From contig JAVGWX010000012.1 in NCBI GenBank assembly GCA_036924085.1, positions 6,343,978 to 6,407,977 of the forward strand: DNA of 64,000 nt, written 5' to 3'. Origin of the DNA: Ariolimax columbianus (taxonomy: Eukaryota; Mollusca; Gastropoda; Stylommatophora; Arionidae). The notes beneath the pieces are model-generated. The model made no database searches. It was given only the letters and a program-made list of their open reading frames with translations, and was not told the origin of the DNA. This document shows positions 11,949 through 24,451 of the stretch, in pieces; the first letter of the stretch is position 1; every line of letters begins with the position of its first letter. The position numbers and the translations under genes were made by a program.

Positions 11949-12540
11949 CTGTGTTTACTTCAGCTTTATACCTGTCTAAGATGATGTGTTTACTTCAGCT
12001 TTATACCTGTCTAAGATGATGTGTTTACTTCAGCTTTATACCTGTCTAAGATGGTGTGTTTACTTCAGCTTTATACCTGTCTAAGATGGTGTGTTTACTT
12101 CAGTGTTATACCTGTCTAAGATGGTGTGTTTACTTCAGCTTTATGCCTGTCTTCGTCTTCTTCTTCTTCGTACGCTGTCAGACGTTAGGTTGAATTTGTT
12201 CGAAGAAAGCAGCTGTCATCCCGAGGCTGTCTACACTGCCATAGAGCTTGTCTAGTGTTGCCACTGGTGATGGCCACATGTGATTTCTCTGGTCCTCGTA
12301 TGTCGGGCAATTTTGCAGCAGATGTCCAGCGGTCATTTTCCCTGTACCACATGTGTATTAGTCAGTGCCAAGTATCTGCAGTTTATTGAATAGATGGTAC
12401 CTGTTGTGTCTGTTTTATACCTGTCTAAGATGATGTGTTTACTTCAGCTTTATACCTGTCTAAGATGACGTGTTTACTTTAGCTTTATACCTGTCTAAGA
12501 TGATGTGTTTACTTCAGCTTTATACATGTCTTAGATGATT
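11949..12540. repeat. 35-bp minisatellite split by a LINE insertion
   Basis: The unit agctttatacctgtctaaga plus tgatgtgtttacttc runs from 11949 to 12152 and resumes at 12414-12540 in the same phase. The gap is exactly the LINE B fragment at 12153-12413. About six units lie to the left and four to the right. Confidence 0.95.
12153..12413 (-). mobile_element. LINE B family 3' end inserted in a minisatellite
   Basis: Minus-strand sequence matches the last ~250 bp of LINE B, including the atcatccgaggct-like terminus, the region coding the C-terminal zinc cluster (now disrupted by stops) and a short (GAA)n tail at 12153-12170. The 13-bp sequence tttatrcctgtct (r is g on the left, a on the right) occurs at 12140-12152 and 12414-12426. 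This is consistent with a target-site duplication, although the array itself repeats this motif. Confidence 0.9.
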
Positions 12541-13384
12541 ATGTGAATATCTTACTTGGCCCCGACAGCACTACAGAAATGTAATTCATCAATACTTGCT
12601 GCATTCTGGCAGGTCTTCTAAGTTCTTAGTTCGAACCGCTCCTCGCCAAGGGGCGTTCGTCCTTGTGCGAGTCCCAACTCATAATCCAGTCGTTTCTGTA
12701 GCGAGTGTGTGTCGTCCAGTGCAATGGTCTGCCAGGTCTGTCCTCTGCCACGTCCTCCTTCTTAATTAGTTTAATCAGATATCCTTCTTTGCATTATGTG
12801 AGCACTCTCTTCTCTTGTCATAACTTCTTGAATTAGACGTGCAATGTATGTGTGGCCTTATCAATGTATGCCATTAACTAGCTGCTATTAGCTTCGAACA
12901 ATAATAGCAGCAGTAACAACACGAACAACAACACCCAAGCCATATTATGTCTGTATTCATGATACGATATTGAACTGACATTGTTCTTCTCAAATTGTCT
13001 GCATCTGTTCCCTTTTCTGAAACATTCGTCTTTCGCTGTGTTCTTCTACTTTGCCAGCCAGCTTGCTACCTTCCAACCATTGTAATATTCCTCAGAAACA
13101 ACACGTCCATACACACCCTAATAAGCCAACCTTATACCACATGCATTAAAGGCTGAGAAACACTATCTGCCATCTGAGTTTCTTGATTGTTCCTCGACAA
13201 TATTGACATAGTGAAAACTAATACAAAAATCCATTTTAATCATAAAGAACAGCTTTTTTTTTAAGCGGCACATCTAAAGAAGAAATGAAAATTGGTAAAT
13301 TCATTCTCAAGCCTATTAATCATTTTCATAGCTTTCAACAGACATCAATCTCTTATCAATTAATCAACTTTTTTAAAACAACGC
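12541..13384. other. unassigned DNA
   Basis: About 840 bp with no coding family match. A short tandem of caacaa-type words lies near 12900. Confidence 0.5.
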
Positions 13385-13500
13385 AATTCACTCTCTTTCT
13401 CTCTCTCTCTTTCCTTCTCTCTCTCTCTCTCTCAATCTTTCTCTCACACATGCACACGCACACACGCGCGCAAGCACACTCACATAAACACACACATTAA
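13385..13500. repeat. (CT)n then (CA)n microsatellite
   Basis: A pyrimidine run ctctctttctctctctctct passes into cacacacgcgcgcaagcaca. This is simple sequence only. Confidence 0.95.
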
Positions 13501-13559
13501 CAACGCATTTGCACATTATAAAAACATACGAACAAATACACCAGTGACATTATTTGAGC

Positions 13560-13865
13560 AAGTGCGTCTGACATGGAAAGGCTGATCCTAAATCGTTTCT
13601 CCCCCTTGATAGACAAGACACTCATCAAGGAACAAGCTGGTTCCAGACCTGCAAGATCTTGTAGCAGTCAAATAATGAACCTAACACAATTAATATAGGG
13701 TAGGTGCGAACGAAAACAGATCACAATAGTGGTTTATAATGACCTACGTAAAGCAATGACACCATCAACCATCAGAGACTACTATCAAAGCTATACACCG
13801 ACATGAAAGACTGACGTCCCAACAATATCATCAAATGTCTCCTGCAGAACAGACGTTTCTATGTC
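13560..13865 (+). pseudogene. LINE E reverse-transcriptase fragment
   Basis: The plus-strand frame reads MERLILNRFSPLIDKTLIK, then EQAGSRPARSCSSQIMNLTQ, a stop, then ITIVVYNDLRKAMTPSTIRD. These correspond to RT blocks ERMILNRL..EQAGFRPGRS and motif A, where the expected Asp-rich FVDL..AYDTV has decayed to VYNDLRKAMTPS. The catalytic core after motif A is missing. It is truncated at both ends and meets an opposite-strand LINE tail at 13866. Confidence 0.8.
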
Positions 13866-13867
13866 AC

Positions 13868-13902
<35 letters not shown>

Positions 13903-14232
13903 GTCCCGTAAGGTAACTGGAACACCAATACTGCAGATTGTTAGACCAGTTCCCACCACTCAACTCGGTTATGAGTCAGGATATTTCGTCTAGCTATAGA
14001 CATTCCCGTCCACTCTCTGGTGTTGTCTTCCCATATCCTGTTCTGCCTTCCTCTCGTATGCTTCCCAGACGCAGCACATTGCAGGGTCGTCTTGGTTAAC
14101 CAAGACGATCTTGTAACATGCCCGTACCACGTGAGCTTGCGTCATTCTGTGTCAGCGTCACTCTGTGTCAGCGTCATTCTGTCAGCGTCATTCTGTGTCA
14201 CTTTGGGGAAACCGATCAGCAGATAGCAAAAC
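13866..14232 (-). pseudogene. LINE C family C-terminal end with (ATG)n tail
   Basis: The minus strand encodes RKLTWYGHVTRSSWLTKT, then GKHTRGRQNRIWEDNTREWT, and ends near QLPYGTD before a run of ATG triplets (plus-strand atcatc, 13866-13902). The RRKL.W.GH..RS.GL and GRQ...WEDNI.EWT blocks are the known C-terminus of this LINE type. The same blocks occur at 45.65-45.85 kb. Only the last ~100 codons are left. Confidence 0.85.
14145..14202. repeat. 16-bp short tandem repeat
   Basis: gtcattctgtgtcagc recurs about 3.5 times with one 4-base-shorter unit, at the upstream edge of the LINE C fragment. Confidence 0.75.
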
Positions 14233-14260
14233 CGAAACAACGGCCTGGCACAAGGAAGTG

Positions 14261-14549
14261 TCCTAGCAGCGCACAATGCTATATAACATACTAGCACCGC
14301 ACCCATGCTATATAACATCCTAGCACCACACCCATGCTGTATAACATCCTAGCACCGCACCCATGCTATATAACATCTTAGCACCGCACCCATGCTATAT
14401 AACATTATAGCACCGCACTCATGCTATATAACATCCTAGCATCGCACGTATGTTATATAACATCCTAGCACCGCACCCATGCTATATAACATCCTAGAAC
14501 CGCACCCATGCTATATAACATCCTAGCATCGCACGCATGCTATATAACA
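14261..14549. repeat. 29-bp minisatellite, ~10 units
   Basis: The unit gctatataacatcctagcac plus cgcacccat recurs with few substitutions. It contains repeated tatataa words, which resemble TATA boxes by chance. Confidence 0.95.
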
Positions 14550-15554
14550 AACATAATAAAGATCACAACCATCAGTCCTTCGGGACCTCGACACTTGGCC
14601 TGCATAGCCTGTCAGCAACCAATTGTTATTAACTTCGTGCTTGATCGCTCTGTGTTTCCGACGGTTAAAAATTGGGCGGTACCTATTCTCCTTTCCTCTC
14701 TCAACTAATTCAATGAAGAACATTTACATTACGAGTAGTTTGTCTGCCAGAAGTCAGTGGCAAATATAGCATGCAATTTTCGATATGACAGGAAAACAGT
14801 GCTGTCTCGATGTGACAAGTGGTTAGGTCTCGTTATGTCTTGTTGGTCACCTGATCTACTATCCAAACATACGTTTCGCACATATGTTTATATAAGCTCT
14901 TATCAAGAAGACCGTTACGCCCAATCTCTTCCCCCTCTGCACACCCCTTCCCCTCTCCACACCCCTTCTCATCCCCCGATACGTTTGTCAACCCCTACCC
15001 CACCCTAAAGCAATATTGTAGCGATGTACGATGGCTGTAGTCAATCATCAAGGCAATAACCAATCAGAAACTGCGCGCACTATATGCACGTACGACAGGC
15101 GCTCCAAATTGCTTCTCTACTAAGAAATGATTGTAATTGCCAACATCATCCTTCGTCACACTTAATCAGATCACCATATATTTCCATCTGTCCGCAGGAG
15201 CAACTCACAATATTAAAATAACATCAATTTATTGTTGGCATTCGACTTGGTTTTTTTTTTCACATAGCGGTGTGTGTTGTATTGTATTTTGCGCCTAATG
15301 CAGCAGTGCATCTTATTTTAGCAAACTTGGTGTAAATAAGTTTTGTTTTGTAACAAGGGTGAGACGATCGTGTGTCGAGAATCCGAACCTGAGAACATTT
15401 AATTGTCAACGTAACCTCTTGGTCACTCGTCAGATCTGATCACTGATATTTGTTTCCACCGTCTTGTCATTCCAGCACAGACTCACCTTTTGTCTTTATT
15501 GGCTTTATTTGGATTTGTACTACTTGCAGGCTCTCTTCTATAACACTTTTACAA
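14550..15554. other. unassigned DNA
   Basis: No coding match. A C-rich stretch lies at 14930-15003 (cccctctgcacaccccttcc). Confidence 0.5.
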
Positions 15555-15640
15555 GTAACTGCAGTCTAGAAGGTGACACTGCTGTCGGGGATGACGTGCT
15601 AGACACTTTATTGTACTAGGACTGAGATTGTTTATGTGTG
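15555..15640 (-). mobile_element. SINE tail fragment
   Basis: On the minus strand, gtctagcacgtcatccccga followed by cagcagtgtcacc matches the second conserved block of the SINE copies at 6.9, 49.8 and 57.2 kb. The head is missing. Confidence 0.55.
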
Positions 15641-15900
15641 TACGGCAGCCGTTTCTTCCCGCGGTAGTTTTGAACCAGCTACTCAAATGCATAGCTAGGG
15701 TTGGTGTCACCCATCTTCGGCCTCCCTCTATACTAGCATGGAAACAATAATAAAAACACATTTTTGCTGAAACACCTGCACACACAAATTATAGGCAACC
15801 AGAGTGTGGTCAATTGACGATCTAGTATCTTGGAATCTACACCCCTACACTTATAGACAATGTAAGTGAGATACTCAGGAAATACGGAACGGCAATAGCC

Positions 15901-16322
15901 TTGGCGACACATATGGCACAATAATAGGAACTAGCGACACATCTGGCACAAGAATAGGAACTAGCGACACATCTGGCACAAGAATAGGAACTAGCGACAC
16001 ATCTGGCACAAGAATAGGAACTAGCGACACATCTGGCACAAGAATAGGAACTAGCGACACATCTGGCACAAGAATAGGAACTAGCGACACATCTGGGACA
16101 AGAATAGGAACTAGCGCCACATCTGGCACAAGAATAGGAACTAGCGACACATCTGGCACAATAATAGGAACTAGCGCCACATCTGGCACAAGAATAGGAA
16201 CTAGCGACACATCTGGCACAATAATAGGAACTAGCGACACATCTGGCACAATAATAGGAACTAGCGACACATCTGGCACAAGAATAGGAACTGGCGACAC
16301 ATCTGGCACAAGAAAGAGAACT
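15901..16322. repeat. 30-bp minisatellite, 14 units, open in several frames
   Basis: The unit gcgacacatctggcacaaga plus ataggaacta is almost perfectly repeated; variants differ by a/g at one position. One outlying unit sits at about 16341-16370. Since 30 is divisible by 3, long frames appear by default: minus-strand decapeptides SCARCVASSY (15837-16451) and VPDVSLVPIL (15875-16309). I regard these as non-genic. Confidence 0.95.
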
Positions 16323-17267
16323 ACATCTCCCCATGACGACTAACGACACGTCTGGCACAAGACAGAGAACTGCAACTATGTCGCAAATGTAACTAAAGAG
16401 AGTACTGTGTGGTACTAGAAACCTCATTGCATACAAATTGTAATACTGCATACATTCATATATATATCAAGTCATCAGAATTGGACTATAGTTGGATATG
16501 TTACATGTTCAGGTCCTTTCACTGTGCTGCGGTTTTCAATTACAGCAAATCAAATACTTTAACCTCTAATGCAGAAAACGTTTGGGCGTGCATACATTGT
16601 CACTATCGCACAATCGTTCATTCATCCAGTTATCACCCCTCGAGCGGGAGATTGCACATTATTTTAATATCATACCATCCCTCAGTGGCCATATCAGAAC
16701 TGAATTCGTGAATCAGAACTCATTAACTTGCTCATTCCATCCTGTGGTAGTTATTTCGAACAGAAAATTGCGTTCACGAAACTTTGATTTCAACGCCATT
16801 GAATGCTGTAGGCTATTATAGTCTCATCAATGATGCTTGCCTTGCCGATACTTTTACTTGTATTTTCTGTTGACATACAGTTTTCGTGTACCGTCTGTTT
16901 TATTAGTGCACTCACACAAGAAGCAGCCAATTCACAAGTAAACAAAGAAAGAAAACCTAACGGAGGTAGATGGGCAGTGTATCGGACGGACACAAGCAGT
17001 GAAATCAACGATCCCCAGAAGCAACAGACAGCCCACCCCAGCGCCAGCATGAACACGCCGGGGCGATTTCTGGGGGCATGAACGATCCAATTGTCAGTTC
17101 GCGTCTTTTTGACAAACTACAAGACTAGAATGAGACAGAACATCCAGAAGAGCCGGTCGCTTATGAGTGATGGTCATGACCCATATTACATTGTCCATGA
17201 TCGTATGAGAATATGCGATATAGAGACTCGGTGAAATCTAGCAACCCTCTCCTACTAGCTGTCTTAT
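16323..17267. other. unassigned DNA
   Basis: Short frames of 79-100 codons overlap on both strands without family resemblance. Confidence 0.5.
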
Positions 17268-17905
17268 TTAAAGTGGATCTGTGAGTCCTTCGTTGATTGA
17301 AATAATCGCTTCTTGATTTTCATACAGGTTATGCGTGTGTTTACTGATTGGTCTCTTTGTACATGCACAGCGTCTGAAACATGTTTCTACAGGGACTTGA
17401 TCAAAGGCTTTCTCGTGGTTAATAACACAGAAAGACGATACTCGTCCTTGATCAATAATTCCTTCTGCGACAACCGCAAAGTCTCGATAGCATCTCATGT
17501 ACATCTGACCTTGAGGAATCTAAACTAGTTATCTTTCGTCAACTCCTCTATCTTGGCATCGATTAATCTTAATTGTCTGCAATACAACTGCAGGTATATG
17601 TGGTATTAAGCTTGTCGTGCGGAATTGTCAGCATTTGATTTCATTTTAATTTTTTTAAGCAAAGGAATTATAATGGCAGTTGTGTGATCTTTTGGCGATA
17701 TTCCATTGTTGTGAAAAGCATTTACATGCTTAAAAAGAAGTTTTTGGGATGAATCTCCAGCTGTTTTGATGTGCTGGATAGGTATATCATCAATTGGCCG
17801 TGCTTTATTTTTTGAGATAAATGTCTTATTACATCTTTCCTGATTACAGGTTGTTTATAGCAACGGTACGTCAAAACAATATTTGCAACCGGATTCAATC
17901 CCATG
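17268..17905 (-). pseudogene. LINE reverse-transcriptase relic
   Basis: Reading from 17905 downwards, the minus strand gives KARPIDDIPIQHIKTAGDSS, then GISPKDHTTAIIIPLLKK, then INHEKAFDQVPVETCFRR. These correspond to the N-terminal RT blocks (KA.G.D.IP.E..K.GG; W....I.P..KK) and motif A (DHEKAFD, where the first Asp is now Asn). Frames change between blocks and stops are present. Motif C lies beyond the truncated 3' end. The subfamily is not resolved. Confidence 0.75.
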
Positions 17906-17939
17906 TCCTCATACAGTTCCTTATAAGGTTAATGCGATG

Positions 17940-20900
17940 ACTAGAGAAATGTGCTAGCACTGGTCGTTGGGTAAATGTGTTAGGGCTGGTTTTTGGGTAA
18001 ATGTGTTAGCACTGGTCGTTTGGTAAATGTGTTAGGGCTGGTAATTTGGTAAATGTGTTAGCACTGATCGTTGGGTAAATGTGTTAGCACTGGTCGTTGG
18101 GTACATGTGTTAGGGCTAGTTGTTGGGTAAATGTGTTAGGGCTGGCTGTTTGGTAAATGTGTGAGGGCTGGTCGTTGGGTAAATGTGTTAGGGCTGGTAG
18201 TTGGGTAAATGTGTTAGGGCTGGTTGTTTGGTAATTGTGTTGGGGCTGGTTGTTGGGTAAATGTGTTAGCACTTGTCGTAAGGTAAATGTGTTAGCACTG
18301 GTTGTTGGGTAAATGTGTTAGGGCTCGTTGTTAGGTAAATGTGTTAGGGCTGGTCGTTGGGTAAATGTTTTAGGGCTGGTCATTTGGTAAATATGTTAGG
18401 GCTGGTTGTTAGGTAAATGTGTTAGCACTGGTCGTTTGGTAAATGTGTTAGGGCTGGTCGTTTGGTAAATATGTTAAGGCTGGTTGTTAGGTAAATGTGT
18501 TAGCACTGGTCGTTGGGTAAATGTGTTAGGGCTGGTCGTTTGGTAAATGTGTTAGAGTTAGTCGTTGGGTAAATGTGTTAGAGTTAGTCGTTGGGTAAAT
18601 GTCTTAGATTTGGTCGTTGGGTAAATGTGTTAGGGCTGGTCGTTTGGTAAATGTGTTAGGGCTGGTCGTTGGGTAAATGTGTTAGGGCTGGTCGTTGGGT
18701 AAACGTGTTAGGACTGGTCGTTTGGTAAATGTGTTAGGGCTAGTTGTCTGGTAAATTAGTAAGGCATTATTGTTTGGTAAATTTGTTAGGGCTGGGTATT
18801 GGGTAAATGTGTTAGCACTGGTCGTTTGGTAAATGAGTTCGCACTGGTCATTTGGTAAATGTGTTAGGGCTGGTCGTTGGGTAAATGTATTAGGGCTGGT
18901 CGTTAGGTAAATGTGTTAGGGCTGATCGTTGGGTAAATGTGTTAAGGCTGGTCGTTGGGTAAATGTGTTAGGGCTGGTCGTTGGGTAAATGTGTTAAAGC
19001 TGATCGTTGGGTAAATGTGTTAGCACTGGTCGTTGGGTAAATGTGTTAGGGCTGGTTGTTGGTAAAATGTGTTAGCACTTATCGTTTGGTTAATGTGTTA
19101 GGGATGCTCGTTGGGTAAATAGGTTAGCACTGATCGTTTGGTAAATGTGTTAGCACTGGTCGTTTGGTAAATAAGTTAGGAATGGTTGTTGGGTAAATGT
19201 ATTTGGGCTGGTCGTTTGGTAAATGTGTAAGCGCTGGTTGTAGGGTAAATGTGTTAGCACTGGTCGTTTGGTAAATGTGTAAGGGCTGGTTGTTGGGTAA
19301 ATGTGTTAGGGCTGGTCGTTGGGTAAATGTGTTAGGGCTGGTCGTTTGGTAAATGTGTTAGGGTTGGACATTGTGTAAATGTGTTAGAGCTGGTCGTTGG
19401 GTAAATGTGTTAGGGCTGGTCGTTTGGTAAACGTGTTTGGGATGGTCGTTGGATAAATGTGTTAGGGCTGGTTGTTGGGTAAATTTTTTAGGGCTGGTCG
19501 TTGGGTAAATGTGTTAAGGCTGGTTGTTGGATAAATGTGTTAGGACTGGATGTTGGGTAAATGTGTTAGGGCTGGTTTTGGGGTAAATGTGTTAGGGCTG
19601 GTTTCTTGGTAAATGTGTTAGCACTGGTGGTTCGGTAAATGTGTTTGCACTGTTCATTGGGTAAATTTGTTAGGGCTGGTCGTTATGTAAATGTGTTAGG
19701 GTTAGTCGTTTGGTAAATGGTTTAGGGTTAGTCGTTAGGTAAATGTGTTAGGGCTGGTCGTTCGGTAAATGTGTTAGGTCTGGTCGTTTGGTAAATGTGT
19801 TAGGGCTCGTCTTTAGGTAAATGTGTTTGTGCTTGTCGTTGGGTAAACGTGTTAGGGCTGGTTGTGGGGAAAATGTGTTAGGGCTCGTCGTTGGGTTAAT
19901 GTGTTAGGGCTTGTTATTTGGTAAATGTGTTAGGGCTGTTCGTTTGGTAAATGTGTTAGCACTGGTCATTTGGTAAAGGTTTTAGGGTTTGTTGCTGGGT
20001 AAATGTGTTATGATTGGTTGCGGGATAATGTGTTAGCACTGGTCGTTGGGTAAATGTGTTTGGGCTGGTCGTTGGGTAAATGTGTTAGGGTTTGTTTGTG
20101 TGTGATGTGTTAGCACTGGTCGGTGCGTAAATGTTTTAGGGCTGGTTGTTGGGTAAATGTGTTAGGGCTGGTTGTTGGGTAAATGAGTTAGTACTGGTCG
20201 TTTGATAAATGTGTTAGGGCTGGTCGTTTGGTAAATGTAATAGGTATAGTCGTTGGGTAAATGCGTTAGGGCTGGTTGCTGAGTAATATGTTAGCACTGG
20301 TTGTTGGGTAAATGTGTTAGTGCTGGTCGTTGGGTAAATGTCTTAGGGCTGGTTGCTGGGTAATGTGTTAGCACTGGTCGTTGGGTAAATGTGTTACGGT
20401 TGGTTGCTGGGTAATGTGTTAGCACTAGTTTTTTGATAAATGTGTTTGAAACTGGTTGCTGGGTAAATGTGTTTGGACTGGTTTCTGGGTAAATATTAGG
20501 ACTGGTTGCTGGGTAAATGTTTTACAATTGTTTTCTGGGTAAATGTGTTAGCATTTGTTGCTGGGTAAATATGTTAGGACTGGTTTCTGGGTAAATATTA
20601 GGACTGGTTGATGGGTAAATGTGTTAGCACTGGTTGCTGGCTAAATGTGTTAGCATTGTTTGCTGGATAAATGTGTTAGCACTGGTTTTTGATAAATGTG
20701 TTAGCACTGGTTGCTGGGTAAATGTGTTGGGGCTGGTCGTTTGGTAAATGTGTTAGGATTGGTTGCTAGGTAAATGTGTTATCGCTGGTCGTTGGGTAAA
20801 TGTGTTAGGACTGGTTGCTGGGTAAATGTGTTTGGGCTGGTCGTTGGCTAAATGTGATAGCACTGATTGATGGGTAAATGTGTTAGCAATGGATCCTGGG

Positions 20901-21560
20901 TAAATGTGTTAGGGCTGGTTGCTGGGTAAATGTGTTAGCATTGGTGTCTGGGTAAATATGTTAGGACTGGTTGCTGGGTAAATGTGTTAGCACTGGTTGC
21001 TGGGTAAATGTGTTAGTGCTGGTTGCTGGGTAAATGTGTTAGGACTGGTTGCTGGGTAAATGTGTTAGGGCTGGTTGCTGGGTAAATGTGTTAGCACTGC
21101 TTGCTGTGTAAATGTGTTAGGGCTGGTTGCTGGGTAAATGTGTTAGGACTGTTGCTGGGTAAATGTGTTAGGACTGGTTGCTGGGTAAATGTGTTAGGAT
21201 TGTTGGCTGGATACATGTTCCAGGATTGTTGGCTGGATACGTGTGTCAGGATTGCTTCCCGGATACATGTGTCAGGATTGTTGGCTGATGAAAGGTTATG
21301 AGTGTTTGCTGGGTATATTTCTAGTACTGATCGGCGGATATATTTGTTAGTAATGGTCAGTAGATAAAAGGGTTAGGACTGATGGCTGGATAAATGTATT
21401 AGGATTGTTTGCTTGAAAAAGGTGTTAGAATTGTTGGCTAGATATATGTTTTATGATGGGTGGCGGGATACATTTGTCAAAATTGTTGGCTGAATAAATT
21501 TCTTATGATTGTTGACTGGATAATTGTGTTAGGATTGTTGGCTGGATAAATGTTTAAATT
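17940..21560. repeat. 3.6-kb satellite of ~26-bp units, ~138 copies
   Basis: The unit gggctggtcgttgggtaaat plus gtgtta fills the region. Unit content drifts from left to right: tcgttgggtaa and tcgtttggtaa dominate to about 20.3 kb, ttgctgggtaa dominates 20.4-21.2 kb, and ttgttggctggata units close the array. Two suffix types (ttagggctgg and ttagcactgg) intermix. It is the largest array in the window. Confidence 0.97.
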
Positions 21561-22960
21561 TAAACAGCATTCTAAGCATGTGTGCTGTACAAACGAATTA
21601 TAAGAAAAATGTGGATATAATTTCGCAACGAAAACAATACAAACTGCAGGGATCAAGCGACTTACGATGATTGTGGACCGATACAAACCATAGAGATTAA
21701 GTTGGTGATGATGGTTGTGGACCGATACAAACTTTATAGATGCCGACAGCAATGTTGTCTGTAATGATGGAGACTGTCGAATGGCATGTGTGATTACGAT
21801 CAGCTAGACCAACGCTGTGCAACTATTAGATCAAGCTTCCATTTGGGACCCCAGATGATCTTTAAGGGCGTCCCCGACACTTTATACGAACATTCTTATA
21901 TTATCTCTCCTATCTAAAGATCCCACCCAAAACTTGAAGTTGAGCACGTCACATCATCAACTGTATCAAAACAAATCCCAATAATCGAGATCAAACATTT
22001 CATATTTGAAGTTTGAATGTCTCACTAGAGCTTCTAAACATGCCAATCACATCATTATTCTTCACTTACAAGAGTTTCTTTGATAATTTGTATTTTATTT
22101 TATTATAGCACAATTACTATTAACATTTCGTTTAGACAATTGGATATATTCTACAGCGGAACAACTAACAGTAGTCAAAAAATAAAAGGAAACTGTTTGA
22201 GAAATATCAAAAGAAATATAGTTTTGTGATCTTGACGGTATAGATATGATGACACCATTTGTTTTTCTAAATTAAAACATGTCTGTGACGTAATACACAT
22301 ATGGAGGACCATAATTGATGTAGACAACAACAGTTTGAACGATATAACATACTTTACACCACAAATCATGTCTCACCTCAAGCATCTTAGAAGCTGGGTC
22401 GCTCCGCCATGCGCACGCAGCACTGATCGTGTACACATCACCATTGTATAACTATATTCTTGGCCAGCACCTTGCCGCACTTTTTGAATAACTGAACACA
22501 GCGTGGACGATGTCAGGCACATTTCCTGCTGCTGCAGCAACTTGTTGAAGTGAGCCAGTTATAAAAAGTGACTTACACCATTACTATTCAGGTGTCGGCT
22601 TCACACGTAGTAAATGTACTGTAAACTCGAGGACATAGCTGACAAAAGAAATTGATAGTCACTAATGCTCCAGCCGAAATTAGGGATCATTGGCGGGTGA
22701 CTGTTCTAGGCCAGTGCTCCCATACAATCTAATGTTCCAAGATGTCGATATCATTCAGTAAAACCGCCAAAACTGCACTGTAAGATCGCACACACTTTAC
22801 TGTTAGTGCTACACTCACGGTTTACTGACGCATAACTGTTCTAGGAATGTAGTTCTCTAACATTGGCGTCAAAGCTGGAAGTGGAACAGTAATAAAATAA
22901 ACTCATAGAGAAACACATCACCAAGAACACCTCTAGCGCTTTACTCCAATCCTCGTTTGT
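21561..22960. other. 1.4 kb unassigned DNA
   Basis: No gene family is recognised. The longest frames are 91 codons or fewer and show no motif. Confidence 0.5.
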
Positions 22961-23216
22961 GTGTGCGCACACACACACACACAGACACGCACACAGACAC
23001 ACACACAGACACACACACACACGCACGCACACACACACACACACGCACGCACACAGACACACACACACACACACAAAGACACACACGCACACGCACGCAC
23101 ACAGACACACACACACACACAAAGACACACACGCACGCACATAGATACACACACTGAAAGACACACACCCACACACACACACGCACGCACACAGACACAC
23201 GCCCACACACTCGGAC
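22961..23216. repeat. (CA)n compound microsatellite
   Basis: Runs of cacaca are interrupted at intervals by gacaca and cgcacg words. All six frames are open or nearly so, producing artefactual Cys/Val or Thr/His-rich peptides. Confidence 0.97.
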
Positions 23217-23559
23217 ATAAGAAATGAATACACACACTGTAATGCTGTCATCCGGGTACTAAATCTTTCAGATTTTGCGTTTAATGCAAAATAACCGACA
23301 ACTGTTTAAATCATGTTGTTACAATGTTGGATCAAAGGCTTTATTCACTAGGTGCAACTATGACACTATAGTATAATTGAATCGAGATTCTAGTATTTGT
23401 ATTTCCTAATGTACAGATGAGTTTCTAGCCAACCAGTGTGACGGAAAGCGTAGCGACAAAACAATGCCCCTTTTAATAGTATGCTTAAGATCAAACATAT
23501 ACAAACCAGTAATAACATGTTTACGATGTTATTCTGGTTTTCCTTCAGTTCTTATTCGG
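23217..23559. other. unassigned DNA
   Basis: Nothing recognised between the CA tract and a LINE relic. Confidence 0.5.
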
Positions 23560-24075
23560 TCCATGCACGCAATCAACAAAAGTGGTGATAGTAGACGTTC
23601 ATGTTCCCCGGACTTAGCTGTAAACCAATTCTAGTGAGTCCGCTTGCTGTTCTCACAGTAACTTTGACTTTTATACACTACTATTATATTTCTCAATAAC
23701 TGTTCTTTCACTTAATAGTTTTGAGGATCTCCTATAGGTTGTTTCTATCCACTCTGTCAAATGTTTTCTCCTGGTCTACAAAGACGATGTTCTGTTCCTG
23801 GTTGTATTCAATAGTTTGTTCATAAATCTTTCTTAGAGTAAATAAGGCGTCTGTGGAAACTCTTCCTTTTCTGATGCCAAACTGATGTCAATTGTCTCTC
23901 AGCTATTCGTATTGTTCTGTTTTCCAGGATCTTCGTATACATTTTACTTAAATGGCCAAGATAGATATTCACCGCTGTTTCCTATCTCTTTCGTTTTCTT
24001 GCTTCTTCCATGTGGGTATAACTATTGATTTTTGTATTTTTGCCAGTCCTCCGGAACTTCCATTGTTTTAAATTT
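23560..24075 (-). pseudogene. RTE-like LINE reverse-transcriptase relic
   Basis: Minus-strand frames give LSKMYTKILENRTIRIAERQ, then GIRKGRVSTDALFTLRKIYE and QNIVFVDQEKTFDRVDRNNL. These are the RT blocks around the GFRKGRST..A.FTLR motif and motif A (FVDQEKAFD). One frameshift lies between the first two blocks and a stop follows NNL. The part with the YADD motif is missing. The family assignment rests on remembered consensus. Confidence 0.8.
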
Positions 24076-24451
24076 ACACAATCACTAAAAGATAACAGTA
24101 ATTTACATAATCACTAACAGATACAAATAATTTACACAATCATTAACAAATAACAATAATATTATTATATTATATGTTATTTTTACATCAAAAAAGACGT
24201 TGAATTCATACTAAACCCTGATGTTATTTTAACACAAAACTTATTGATTAAGTTCCACTAAACCTAGACATATTTACACTAAATCTAATATTTCATTGTT
24301 ACTATGACAGAATGCTATATTTGTAATAAATCATAGTTTTATATTTAAACGCACACTAATATTGCATTTGCATCAACAAGCCATATTACATATGATAACG
24401 TGTTCTTTCATGTGTCGGCACAAGTAATTGTACATGTACACTAACCTGTTA
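24076..24451. other. unassigned AT-rich DNA
   Basis: A short triplication of the type aatttacacaatcactaaca lies at about 24070-24160. Otherwise nothing is recognised. Confidence 0.55.

Noticed and set aside
14261..14549. Series of TATA boxes
   Set aside because: tatataa is part of a 29-bp minisatellite unit; no initiation context.
15837..16451. 204-codon Cys/Ser/Tyr repeat protein on the minus strand
   Set aside because: The 30-bp minisatellite is open in several frames because its period is a multiple of 3; no flanking exon, signal peptide or unique sequence supports a gene.
22841..23251. Cys/Val-rich or Thr/His-rich frames
   Set aside because: CA microsatellite read in different frames.
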